Shown here: positions 53,183-61,558 of the stretch, piece after piece
Layout of the letters: each line of letters opens with the position of its first letter
Position numbering within the stretch: the first letter of the stretch is position 1
Origin: Vibrio algivorus
Lineage (GTDB): Bacteria; Pseudomonadota; Gammaproteobacteria; Enterobacterales; Vibrionaceae
NCBI RefSeq assembly: GCF_002218005.2
Contig: NZ_AP018678.1
Span: 682,001-746,000 of the forward strand
Length of the DNA: 64,000 nucleotides
Direction: 5' to 3'
Position numbers and translations under genes: made by a program
The notes under the pieces: generated by a model
What the model was told of the DNA's origin: nothing
The model's input: the letters and a program-made list of their open reading frames with translations, nothing else
Databases searched by the model: none

Positions 53183-55084
53183 CTACTTTTTATCCTCTTT
53201 ATCCGTATCATTTGGTGATTCAACGAGTACATGGTCAAAGATTTCACGGGCGATTGGACCACCTACGCCAGAACCACCACCGGCATTTTCAAGAACCATG
53301 GCGACGATAAGTTTAGGATCTTCCAATGGTGCGAAGCCCATTAATAAGGCGTGATCGCGTAAGTGTTCAGCAACCTCATCAGCATTATATTTCTCACCTT
53401 CCTTTAACCCATAGACTTGTGCGGTCCCTGATTTGACGGCAGCTTCATACTTTGCGCCATAGAATGAGCGGCGTGCTGTACCTCGTGATCCTGTAGCAAC
53501 CAAGTGCATACCTTCTTTGGCGATTTCCCAATCTGAATCTTTAACCCCTTTAATGGTTGGGAATGTTTTTATTGGGCTTAATACTGGTTTTTGATTAGGT
53601 TCAGCTTTGTCGATAGTAGCCCGTAGGAGGTGAGGTGCTCGCACTTTGCCGTGTGAAACTAAAACCGATAATGCTTTGGCTATTTGCATTGGTGTTGCTG
53701 TCCAATAACCCTGTCCAATTCCGACAGGTATAGTATCACCTTGATACCAAGGAGTGCGGTGACGAGCCATTTTCCAGTCACGAGTAGGCATATTTGCGCT
53801 GCTTTCTTCGTGTAAATCAATTCCGGTATATTCACCAAAACCAAATTTATTCATCCATTTAGAGAGGCGATCGATGCCTAAATCAAATGCGATTTGGTAG
53901 TAAAAGGTATCAACCGATTCTTCAATTGATTTTTTCACATCAACCACACCATGTCCCCAGCGGCTCCAGTCTCGATAACCTTTATGGCTTCGTGCGTGCG
54001 GAATATACCAAATTCCCGGATCATTACGGGTGGTTTTAGTGGTGATCACACCTTCGGTTAATGCTGATACCGCAATAAAGGGTTTAACCGTCGAAGCGGG
54101 TGGATAGATACCTAAAGTTGCTCGGTTGACGAGTGGGCGGTTTGGATCATTCAATAACTTATTATAGGCCTTGCCACTGATGCCATGAACAAAAGCATTT
54201 GGATCATAGCTTGGGCTGGATACCATTGCTAAAACTCCATTATCAGCTGGATCGAGAATAATGATCGAGCCTCGTCGGTCATCCATTAACTTATAAGCGT
54301 ATTGTTGTAGGTTAATATCTAAGTTCAGAACAATATCTTTACCTGGGATCGGTGGCACGTATTTTAGGGTGCGAATGATACGACCCCGGCTATTGACCTC
54401 TACCTCCTGATAACCAGATGTGCCGTGTAAAACATCTTCGTAATAACGTTCGATACCTAATTTACCAATATCACGAGTCGCTTGATAATTTGAGACTTTA
54501 TCTTCTTCGGTTAAACGTAATATATCGCGATCATTGATACGAGAAACATACCCTAAAACATGAGTTAACACTGAACCGTATGGGTAGTAACGTTTTAATA
54601 CGGCGGTGATCTCTACCCCTGGAAACTTATATTGGTCGACAGAAAATTTTGCCACTTGCTCGTTAGTTAACTGGGTTAGTAATGGAACGGGCTTGTAGTG
54701 TCTAATATGCAGTCGCTCTTTTTGGAAGGCGGCAACTTGCTCATCAGTAATGGGTAAAATTTTACGCAGCTCTTCGATAGTCTTATCGATATCCGGAACT
54801 TTCTCTGGCGTAATCTCAAGGTTATATACCGGACGGTTAGATGCCAGTAATTTACCATTACGATCGTAAATAAGACCACGATTGGGCGCGATCGGGACTA
54901 TTTTAATACGGTTATCGTTTGAACGAGTTTTATAGTCTTGATACTGTTCGACTTGAATGTAATAAAGGTTGGCTAGCAAAATACCAACCAACATAATGAT
55001 GCCTATAAACGCAACAATTGAGCGTCGTGCGAACAATTTAGCTTCAGCAGTGTAATCGCGTATTTGGCTACGTCTACGTCTCAT
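53183..55084 (-). CDS. mrdA: Penicillin-binding protein 2 (peptidoglycan DD-transpeptidase)
   Basis: PBP2 cross-links new peptidoglycan during elongation. The 633-residue class B PBP has a cytoplasmic tail rich in arginine, one membrane helix (about 21-41), a dimerisation domain (about 60-200), and a transpeptidase domain with the serine motif ASTVKP (Ser331), SVD (in SIEESVDTFYYQ) and KSGTAQVYG. It starts 6 bases after rlmH and is followed at once by rodA. Confidence 0.96.
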   Translation of the reverse strand: MRRRRSQIRDYTAEAKLFARRSIVAFIGIIMLVGILLANLYYIQVEQYQDYKTRSNDNRIKIVPIAPNRGLIYDRNGKLLASNRPVYNLEITPEKVPDIDKTIEELRKILPITDEQVAAFQKERLHIRHYKPVPLLTQLTNEQVAKFSVDQYKFPGVEITAVLKRYYPYGSVLTHVLGYVSRINDRDILRLTEEDKVSNYQATRDIGKLGIERYYEDVLHGTSGYQEVEVNSRGRIIRTLKYVPPIPGKDIVLNLDINLQQYAYKLMDDRRGSIIILDPADNGVLAMVSSPSYDPNAFVHGISGKAYNKLLNDPNRPLVNRATLGIYPPASTVKPFIAVSALTEGVITTKTTRNDPGIWYIPHARSHKGYRDWSRWGHGVVDVKKSIEESVDTFYYQIAFDLGIDRLSKWMNKFGFGEYTGIDLHEESSANMPTRDWKMARHRTPWYQGDTIPVGIGQGYWTATPMQIAKALSVLVSHGKVRAPHLLRATIDKAEPNQKPVLSPIKTFPTIKGVKDSDWEIAKEGMHLVATGSRGTARRSFYGAKYEAAVKSGTAQVYGLKEGEKYNADEVAEHLRDHALLMGFAPLEDPKLIVAMVLENAGGGSGVGGPIAREIFDHVLVESPNDTDKEDKK

Positions 55085-55090
55085 TCTTTA

Positions 55091-55561
55091 TTATTCTCGG
55101 TGGTACGGGTGATTAGCTGTGACGCTCCAAGCTCGGTACAGGCTTTCTGCCATAATGACGCGAACCATTGGGTGTGGCAAAGTCAGTGGTGAAAGAGACC
55201 AACTTTGATCGGCAGCCGCTTTACACGCTGGAGCAAGCCCTTCTGGTCCACCAATTAAAATCGATACATCACGGCCATCTAATTTCCAAGCATCGAGTTG
55301 AGAAGCCAATTGACCGGTATCCCAACGTTTTCCTGGAATGTCTAATGTTATAATGCGATTTCCTTTAGGTACAGCGGCTAGCATCGCTTCGCCTTCTTTT
55401 TGCAAAATTCTTGCAATATCGGCATTTTTACCACGTTTTCCGGCTGGAATTTCGACTAAATCAAACGGCATATCACTTGGAAAGCGACGCTGATATTCGT
55501 AAAAGCCGTCTTCGACCCATTTAGGCATCTTGGTTCCGACTGCAATAAGTTGAATTTTCAC
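55091..55561 (-). CDS. rlmH: 23S rRNA (pseudouridine(1915)-N(3))-methyltransferase
   Basis: RlmH is a SPOUT methyltransferase that modifies pseudouridine 1915 of 23S rRNA. The 156-residue product, close to the family length of 155, opens MKIQLIAVGTKMPKWVEDGF and has ILIGGPEGLAPACKAAADQS, LSPLTLPHPMVRVIMAESLYRAWSV and the terminal NHPYHRE. It lies 28 bases downstream of rsfS, its usual partner. Confidence 0.96.
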   Translation of the reverse strand: MKIQLIAVGTKMPKWVEDGFYEYQRRFPSDMPFDLVEIPAGKRGKNADIARILQKEGEAMLAAVPKGNRIITLDIPGKRWDTGQLASQLDAWKLDGRDVSILIGGPEGLAPACKAAADQSWSLSPLTLPHPMVRVIMAESLYRAWSVTANHPYHRE

Positions 55562-55589
55562 TTACTGGCTCCAACAGTGTGGTGGGGGA

Positions 55590-55907
55590 TTAACCCCACA
55601 ATTTTTCCAATTGGTATAAATCGCGAGATGATTCTTGCATGATATGAACCATGACAGATCCCATATCTACCACGACCCATTCGCCTTCTTCTTCACCATC
55701 AATACCTAAAGCTTCAATGCCGGCGATTTTCGCTTCTTTCGCAACATTATCTGCAATTGAAGCAACGTGGCGCTTTGAAGTGCCAGTACATACGATCATG
55801 TAGTCAGTTACACTTGATTTACCTTTAACATCAAGAGTGATGATGTTTTCAGCTTTCATGTCATCTGCTTTATCAGCAAGAAAATCTTTTAACTCATTCA
55901 GTTGCAA
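55590..55907 (-). CDS. rsfS: Ribosomal silencing factor RsfS
   Basis: RsfS (YbeB) binds ribosomal protein L14 and blocks joining of the subunits when nutrients are scarce. The 105-residue product has the family motifs DYMIVCTGTSKRHVASIADNV, GEEEGEWVVVDMGSVMVHIM and RDLYQLEKLWG. The gene begins the rsfS-rlmH-mrdA-rodA-rlpA series on the minus strand. The usual upstream neighbour nadD is absent. Confidence 0.95.
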   Translation of the reverse strand: MQLNELKDFLADKADDMKAENIITLDVKGKSSVTDYMIVCTGTSKRHVASIADNVAKEAKIAGIEALGIDGEEEGEWVVVDMGSVMVHIMQESSRDLYQLEKLWG

Positions 55908-56206
55908 AGTATTGCCTCTTTAATATGGTATTTAATGGTACTTCTTAATGGTAAGGGGAAATACCGGGTTTGGAAAGAAACCACTAAATTGAAAGTTTAG
56001 TGGGTGGTTAAATAACCTGAACTTTGGATAATTTAAGCCTCACAGCACATCTCTTTTTGCGCCTAACGTCGTTAAAATCAACGCAATAGACTAGCTATTG
56101 ACTTATGATTTTGCCTAGTTATTCATCAAAAATAGATGCACTGTAATAATGAATTACTAATTTATTGATATACATGTTTAATTGACTTTCTTATCCAGAG
56201 TTCAGG
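55908..56206. other. Gene-free gap between rsfS and holA where nadD usually lies
   Basis: No coding content is visible in 299 bases. A hairpin at 55981-56003 (CCACTAAA, loop TTGAAAG, TTTAGTGG) lacks a T-run. A stretch at about 56062-56120 (GCGCCTAACGTCGTTAAAATC, CAATAGACTAGCTATTGAC) resembles the interior of the repeat at 39739. The rest may hold the promoter for rsfS. Confidence 0.55.
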
Positions 56207-57244
56207 TTAAATAGGTTGTTCTAAACGAGATAGCGCCGCTGTCGGTTGGCATAGTTCGATTGATAACTGGCTAAGCTTTGGCCAAGGTTCTTGATCAAAC
56301 GTTGTTTTGACAGACAATTCTAATTGGCACAACAGATGAACCTGTTTTTGTAAAAACGCTAAGTTTAATCGTTGCAGTGCCGATGTATAGAGCGGGCGCT
56401 TGTTTTGCCAGATTCGATGTTGGTCAAATATTTTGCCGAGTACTGCGCCATGATCAAAAGCTTGTCTCATTTCGATGAGCAGGAAGAGCTCTTTTTGTAT
56501 AGTACGCAGCAATATGATCGCTTCTTGGCCTTCTGCTTGCAATTGGCGCAAGATTCGCTGGGCTCGTTTAGCTTGCCCAGCAAGAAGAGCATCGGTCCAT
56601 TGAAAAGGAGTAAAGTGGTTGTGTCGACTCAGTGATGACTCTACTCTTGGCAAAGTCAGGTTGCCGTCTGGGTACAATAGCGCCAATTTTTCTAAGCTTT
56701 GCGCTAGTGCCAGTAAATTACCTTCGTGCCATTGAGCCAGCATTTGTACGGCTTCTGCATCGGGTGTGAGTTTTAATTTACGACAACGGTGCTGAACAAA
56801 CTGTGGTAACAGACGTAGCTCAGGGCTATTACAGCTGACTAATAGACCATTTTGGTGTAATGCTTTAAACCACTTGGTATTTTCTTGAGCACGCGATAGT
56901 TTATTACCAATCACGACCAATAAAATGTCAGGATTAAGCATGCCTGCTAAGTTAACCAACTCTTTGGCACTTGCGGCAGTAACACCTGTTTCTGGTATTT
57001 CTAACTCAATGATTTGTTGGTTGGAAAATAGGCTTAATGCCTGACAGCAGTCAAATATCTGATTCCAGTCAACTTGCTTATCCAGAGTAAACCGCTGTTT
57101 ATCTAAGAAGCCTTTCTCTTTAGCATGTTTATATAGTAGATCTTTGCTTTCTTGTAGCAATAAAGGCTCATTCCCCATAAATAAATAAATAGGGAAGGAT
57201 TTTCGTTCAAGATTTTCAGCCAGCTTATCGGCAAATATACGCAT
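56207..57244 (-). CDS. holA: DNA polymerase III subunit delta
   Basis: HolA is the delta subunit of the clamp loader and opens the beta clamp. The 345-residue product has FPIYLFMGNEPLLLQESKDL at the start, SLFSNQQIIELEIP in the clamp-binding element, and the AAA+-like and collar domains after it (FTPFQWTDALLAGQAKRAQRIL). It starts 5 bases after lptE, the standard lptE-holA pairing. Confidence 0.95.
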   Translation of the reverse strand: MRIFADKLAENLERKSFPIYLFMGNEPLLLQESKDLLYKHAKEKGFLDKQRFTLDKQVDWNQIFDCCQALSLFSNQQIIELEIPETGVTAASAKELVNLAGMLNPDILLVVIGNKLSRAQENTKWFKALHQNGLLVSCNSPELRLLPQFVQHRCRKLKLTPDAEAVQMLAQWHEGNLLALAQSLEKLALLYPDGNLTLPRVESSLSRHNHFTPFQWTDALLAGQAKRAQRILRQLQAEGQEAIILLRTIQKELFLLIEMRQAFDHGAVLGKIFDQHRIWQNKRPLYTSALQRLNLAFLQKQVHLLCQLELSVKTTFDQEPWPKLSQLSIELCQPTAALSRLEQPI

Positions 57245-57249
57245 TGTTA

Positions 57250-57951
57250 TTATGGCGTTTCAGTTTGAGAGTCGTTGGTGACTGAGCCATCACTATCGTT
57301 TGATACTTCATTCGTCGATATGGTTTGCTCTACGCCTTCGTCAATAGTGGTGGTTTCTAGTTGATTTTCAGTACCATCAATATCGGTTGGGAAGTCTTGT
57401 AATTCATCACTTCCAGCCGGCGTCACCACTAATTGGGCTTTTAAGCGTGCCATTTGGCGTATAATTTGCTCAGCGGCTTGTTCGCGCATTTCTTTAACTA
57501 TCAGATCTCGTTCAACCGACTTAGCCAATGCCGCTAATGGGTTATCTAAATAGCTACGAGTAATATTGACGTTAAAAGTTTTCTTGTCATAACCCGGAAC
57601 CGATACTTGGTAAGAAACACGATAAGATAATTCATATTCCGCCGCTCGTGAGTTTTGGTACAAGGATAAAGTTCGGCCATTATCACTGTCATCATTGGCG
57701 GTTTCACGAACTAGGTGTAGGTTAGTGATGTTGGCACCTGGTGAAACAACATCAACACCATTAAGACGTAATTGATTTTTCACATCACGGGTGATTTGGT
57801 TGTAAGAGTCAAAGCTGGTGACGGAAATAGTTGAAACTTCTTCGGGTAATAGGTAGTTACCTCTGAAGTGGAAACCACATGCACTGGTCATCATGGCAAG
57901 ACCTAAAATGGCAAGAAGACGAACGCGAGAGCGAGAAAACAAATGTGCCAC
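57250..57951 (-). CDS. lptE: LPS assembly lipoprotein LptE
   Basis: LptE plugs LptD in the outer membrane for insertion of lipopolysaccharide. The 233-residue lipoprotein has a lipobox ending TSACGFHFRGNYLLP (Cys25), the family start, then VSYQVSVPGYDKKTFNV and MREQAAEQIIRQMARLKAQL. The last 50 or so residues form an acidic Ser/Thr/Glu-rich tail not seen in E. coli LptE (193 residues). It lies between leuS and holA as usual. Confidence 0.93.
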   Translation of the reverse strand: MAHLFSRSRVRLLAILGLAMMTSACGFHFRGNYLLPEEVSTISVTSFDSYNQITRDVKNQLRLNGVDVVSPGANITNLHLVRETANDDSDNGRTLSLYQNSRAAEYELSYRVSYQVSVPGYDKKTFNVNITRSYLDNPLAALAKSVERDLIVKEMREQAAEQIIRQMARLKAQLVVTPAGSDELQDFPTDIDGTENQLETTTIDEGVEQTISTNEVSNDSDGSVTNDSQTETP

Positions 57952-57990
57952 TAAGGATCACCTCTATCTAATTAGTTGGTTTTATTTAAT

Positions 57991-58065
57991 GTTTATCTTA
58001 TAAGTTCTTGAGATAAAAACCCATAAGATAAACATAAGCGTAAATGGACTTATGCCCATTTACGC
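57991..58065. other. Two hairpins between leuS and lptE
   Basis: One perfect 11-bp inverted repeat (GTTTATCTTAT at 57991-58001, ATAAGATAAAC at 58023-58033) and one 10-bp stem (GCGTAAATGG at 58038-58047, CCATTTACGC at 58056-58065) stand side by side. On the minus strand the second follows leuS by about 28 bases and has only a weak T-run, so it may attenuate or process the leuS-lptE transcript. Confidence 0.6.
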
Positions 58066-58093
58066 CTCGTTTAGTATTGTCGTTAAACTGAAT

Positions 58094-60688
58094 TTAGTTT
58101 GCGACTATATTCAATAGTTTTCCTGGAACATAAATGACTTTACGTACAGTCAAACCGTCGGTGAACTTAGTCACGTTCTCATCACTTAAGCCCATCGCTT
58201 CAATATCATCTTTGCTAATATCCGCAGGAACCGTTAGTTTCGCGCGTAGCTTGCCATTAACCTGAACGATGATGAGTTTTTCATCTTCTACTAACGCTTT
58301 TTCATCAAATGTCGGCCACTCACAGCTATCGACATCAGATTCACCTAAAGCGTTCCATAATTCATGACAAATATGAGGAGTGATAGGGTAGAGCATACGA
58401 ACCACAGCTTTTAATGCTTCATCAAGGATAGCTCGATCTTGTACGCTTTCTTGTGAAGCTTTACCAAGTTTATTCATTAATTCCATGATGGCAGCAATCG
58501 CGGTATTAAATGTCTGACGACGGCCAACATCATCACTTACTTTAGCAATAGTTTTATGAACATCACGACGCAGTGCTTTTTGATCGCCAGTTAACGCAGC
58601 AACATCTAAGGCTTCAACGTCACCTTTAGAAGTATGCTCACCAACTAGTTTCCATACACGACGTAAGAAGCGGTTTGCACCTTCTACACCTGATTCTTGC
58701 CACTCCAGCGTCATATCAGCAGGTGAAGCAAACATCATGAATAAACGAACGGTATCTGCGCCGTATTTATCCACCATTTCTTGCGGATCGATACCATTGT
58801 TTTTCGACTTAGACATTTTGATCATGCCTGAGTGTTCAACGTTACGACCTTGGTTATCAACCGCTTTTTCAATACGACCTTTACCATCACGCTCAACCGT
58901 TACATCTGTTGGGGCGATCCACTCTTTTGTGCCTTTCTCGTTGGTGTGGTAGAAAGCATCGGCGAGTACCATGCCTTGACAAAGCAGTTGCTTGAACGGC
59001 TCATCAGAAGTGACATAACCTGCATCGCGTAATAATTTGTGGAAGAAACGTGAGTATAATAGGTGCATACAAGCATGTTCGATACCACCGACATATTGAT
59101 CAACAGGTAGCCAGTAGTTGGCTTTTTCTGGGTCGAGAATGTCATCGGCTTGTGGAGAGCAGTAACGTGCATAGTACCAAGAGGATTCCATGAAGGTATC
59201 GAAAGTATCTGTTTCACGTAATGCATGTTCGCCATTGAAAGTGGTTTCTGCCCAAGCTTTGTCGGCTTTAATTGGGCTAGTTACGCCATCCATTACCACA
59301 TCTTCAGGTAGGATAACCGGAAGTTGGTCAGCAGGAACAGGATGTACTTCACCATCATCAGTGGTCACCATTGGAATTGGCGCACCCCAGTAACGTTGGC
59401 GAGATACCCCCCAGTCACGTAGACGGAAGTTTACGGTTTTCTTGCCTTTACCTTCAGATTCTAGCTTGGCTGCGATTGCATCAAAGGCATCTTGGAAATC
59501 AAGACCATCAAATTCACCAGAGTTGAATAGCTTACCTTTTTCAGTGTAAGCAGCATCGCTAACATCTGGTTGGTTACCTTCTTCATTAAGAATAACAGCT
59601 CCGATGTTTAGACCGTATTTAGTAGCAAATTCAAAGTCACGTTGATCGTGAGCAGGAACCGCCATTACCGCACCTGTGCCATAATCCATTAATACGAAGT
59701 TCGCTACATAAACAGGCACTTCTTTGCCGTTTAATGGGTGAATAGCAGTTAGGCCAGTATCCATGCCTTTCTTTTCCATTGTTGCTAATTCAGCTTCAGC
59801 AACTTTGGTGTTTTTGCACTCTTCACAGAAAGCGGCAAGTTCAGGGTTATTTTGTGCTGCAATAGTTGCAAGTGGGTGGCCAGCAGCGATACCAACATAA
59901 GTCACACCCATTAGCGTGTCAGGACGCGTGGTATACACTTCTAGATCCGCTTGACCGTTAACTTTAAAGGTTAATTCAACACCTTCAGAGCGGCCAATCC
60001 AGTTGCGCTGCATGGTTTTAACCATCTCAGGCCAGCCGTCTAAGTTATCAAGATCGTCAAGTAGCTCTTGTGCGTATTCAGTAATTTTAATAAACCACTG
60101 TGGAATTTCTTTTTGTTCAACTGGAGTATCACAACGCCAGCAGCAACCATCTTCTACTTGTTCGTTGGCGAGAACGGTCATGTCATTAGGACACCAGTTC
60201 ACAGAAGAGGTTTTTTTGTAAACTAGGCCTTTTTCATACAGCTTAGTAAAGAACTCTTGCTCCCAACGGTAGTATTCAGGAGTACAAGTCGCAAACTCAC
60301 GATTCCAGTCATAACCAAAGCCTAATAGTTTAAGCTGGTTTTTCATGTATTCGATGTTTTCGTAAGTCCATGGTGCTGGTGCAGTTTTATTTTTTACTGC
60401 AGCATTTTCAGCCGGTAGGCCAAACGCATCCCAACCAATAGGTTGCATGACGTTTTTACCTTGTAGACGTTGATAGCGAGAAACTACATCACCGATAGTG
60501 TAATTACGAACGTGCCCCATGTGCAGGCGGCCACTTGGGTAAGGGAACATAGACAAACAGTAGAATTTTTCTTTGTTTGGATCTTCTGTTACTTCAAATA
60601 TTTTGCTGTCATCCCAGTGTTGTTGAACCTTTGGCTCAATATCTTGAGGATTATAATGTTCTGATAATTTCACTTTATGCTCTTGCAT
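58094..60688 (-). CDS. leuS: Leucyl-tRNA synthetase
   Basis: LeuS charges tRNA-Leu. The 864-residue class I synthetase has the HIGH-type motif HMGH in FPYPSGRLHMGHVRNYT, an editing (CP1) domain (about 225-420, with TTRPDTLMGVTYV), a KMSKS motif in MIKMSKSKNNGIDP, and the C-terminal domain ending IVQVNGKLRAKLTVP and VRKVIYVPGKLLNIV. It heads the minus-strand run leuS-lptE-holA and is divergent from ybeL. Confidence 0.97.
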   Translation of the reverse strand: MQEHKVKLSEHYNPQDIEPKVQQHWDDSKIFEVTEDPNKEKFYCLSMFPYPSGRLHMGHVRNYTIGDVVSRYQRLQGKNVMQPIGWDAFGLPAENAAVKNKTAPAPWTYENIEYMKNQLKLLGFGYDWNREFATCTPEYYRWEQEFFTKLYEKGLVYKKTSSVNWCPNDMTVLANEQVEDGCCWRCDTPVEQKEIPQWFIKITEYAQELLDDLDNLDGWPEMVKTMQRNWIGRSEGVELTFKVNGQADLEVYTTRPDTLMGVTYVGIAAGHPLATIAAQNNPELAAFCEECKNTKVAEAELATMEKKGMDTGLTAIHPLNGKEVPVYVANFVLMDYGTGAVMAVPAHDQRDFEFATKYGLNIGAVILNEEGNQPDVSDAAYTEKGKLFNSGEFDGLDFQDAFDAIAAKLESEGKGKKTVNFRLRDWGVSRQRYWGAPIPMVTTDDGEVHPVPADQLPVILPEDVVMDGVTSPIKADKAWAETTFNGEHALRETDTFDTFMESSWYYARYCSPQADDILDPEKANYWLPVDQYVGGIEHACMHLLYSRFFHKLLRDAGYVTSDEPFKQLLCQGMVLADAFYHTNEKGTKEWIAPTDVTVERDGKGRIEKAVDNQGRNVEHSGMIKMSKSKNNGIDPQEMVDKYGADTVRLFMMFASPADMTLEWQESGVEGANRFLRRVWKLVGEHTSKGDVEALDVAALTGDQKALRRDVHKTIAKVSDDVGRRQTFNTAIAAIMELMNKLGKASQESVQDRAILDEALKAVVRMLYPITPHICHELWNALGESDVDSCEWPTFDEKALVEDEKLIIVQVNGKLRAKLTVPADISKDDIEAMGLSDENVTKFTDGLTVRKVIYVPGKLLNIVAN

Positions 60689-60827
60689 CGATGATATCCG
60701 GTAATCGTAGATTTGTGAGATCGGTTAAAACCGATAATACTTGATCAGCATAGAATACCTTAAAGGGGTTGCGCACAACAATAGGCAATGTGACCCTGTA
60801 GTTAACTAGATGGTTAAGGAGAGCAAT

Positions 60828-61310
60828 ATGTCAAAGCGTAATCAAGATTATAAAAAGTTGTTAGAAGAGATTATTGATAACTTAAAGCATACACCGGAAG
60901 AGTTAAATAAAGCGCTCGATACACCAAAAAAGATGTGGCAAGCGACTAAGGATATGACTAAAGATGAGTACGAACTTATTAGTCGATACGTGAAATCGGA
61001 TCTTAAAGAGTTTGCGGAAAATTATGAAAAAGACAAAGAAGCGATAGCGAATGACCCATTTAGAGACGTCATTGCCGAATCTATTTGGCAAGGTTTACTT
61101 GATATTACTGATAAAACACAAATCGAGTGGATGGAAGTATTTCAAGATATTGAGCATAAAGGACTCTATGAAGTTGGTGATGTGATTGGGCTGGGCGCTT
61201 TAGTATGTGAAAAATGTGGCCACAGGCAAGAATATAGTCACCCACGCGAAATCACCCCTTGTATCCAATGTGGTAATGGAGCCTTTACTCGCGTTCCTTT
61301 AAAACCGTAG
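60828..61310 (+). CDS. ybeL: YbeL family zinc-ribbon protein (DUF1451)
   Basis: The 160-residue product matches YbeL (DUF1451), divergent from leuS as in E. coli. An N-terminal helical part with many K and E residues (KKLLEEIIDNLKHTPEEL) is followed by a C-terminal zinc ribbon with CEKCGHRQEYSHP and CIQCGNGAFTRVP, giving four cysteines. I chose the ATG at 60828 for its AAGGAGAG; an ATG 18 bases earlier has none. Function is unknown. Confidence 0.92.
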   Translation: MSKRNQDYKKLLEEIIDNLKHTPEELNKALDTPKKMWQATKDMTKDEYELISRYVKSDLKEFAENYEKDKEAIANDPFRDVIAESIWQGLLDITDKTQIEWMEVFQDIEHKGLYEVGDVIGLGALVCEKCGHRQEYSHPREITPCIQCGNGAFTRVPLKP

Positions 61311-61470
61311 TGTCATGGTAAAAGTGTCTTTATATGCGATAAATCAATAAATATGTGTTGAGGCACCCAAATTCAGCGCTACAAGCCTAAAAATTGATAG
61401 AGATTAATATTTGTTGTGATGCCTTTTGGTAATTTCCTGCAACCAAAATTACTAAAAATTTGAAGTTTTG

Positions 61471-61526
61471 TACCCAACTAACTTCAAGGTGTGAGTTTTA
61501 CAAGATCTTGAAGCCACTTGGGTATA
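61471..61526. repeat. Minimal 56-bp copy of the TATACCCAAGT repeat
   Basis: It reads TACCCAACTAACTTCAAGG through TCTTGAAGCCACTTGGGTATA with almost no interior, so the two inverted ends are joined. It is the smallest member of the family and shows that only the ends are constant. It lies 32 bases before dcuC. Confidence 0.85.
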
Positions 61527-61558
61527 TAAAAACTTCTAAAAGATAAAGGCAAACATTT

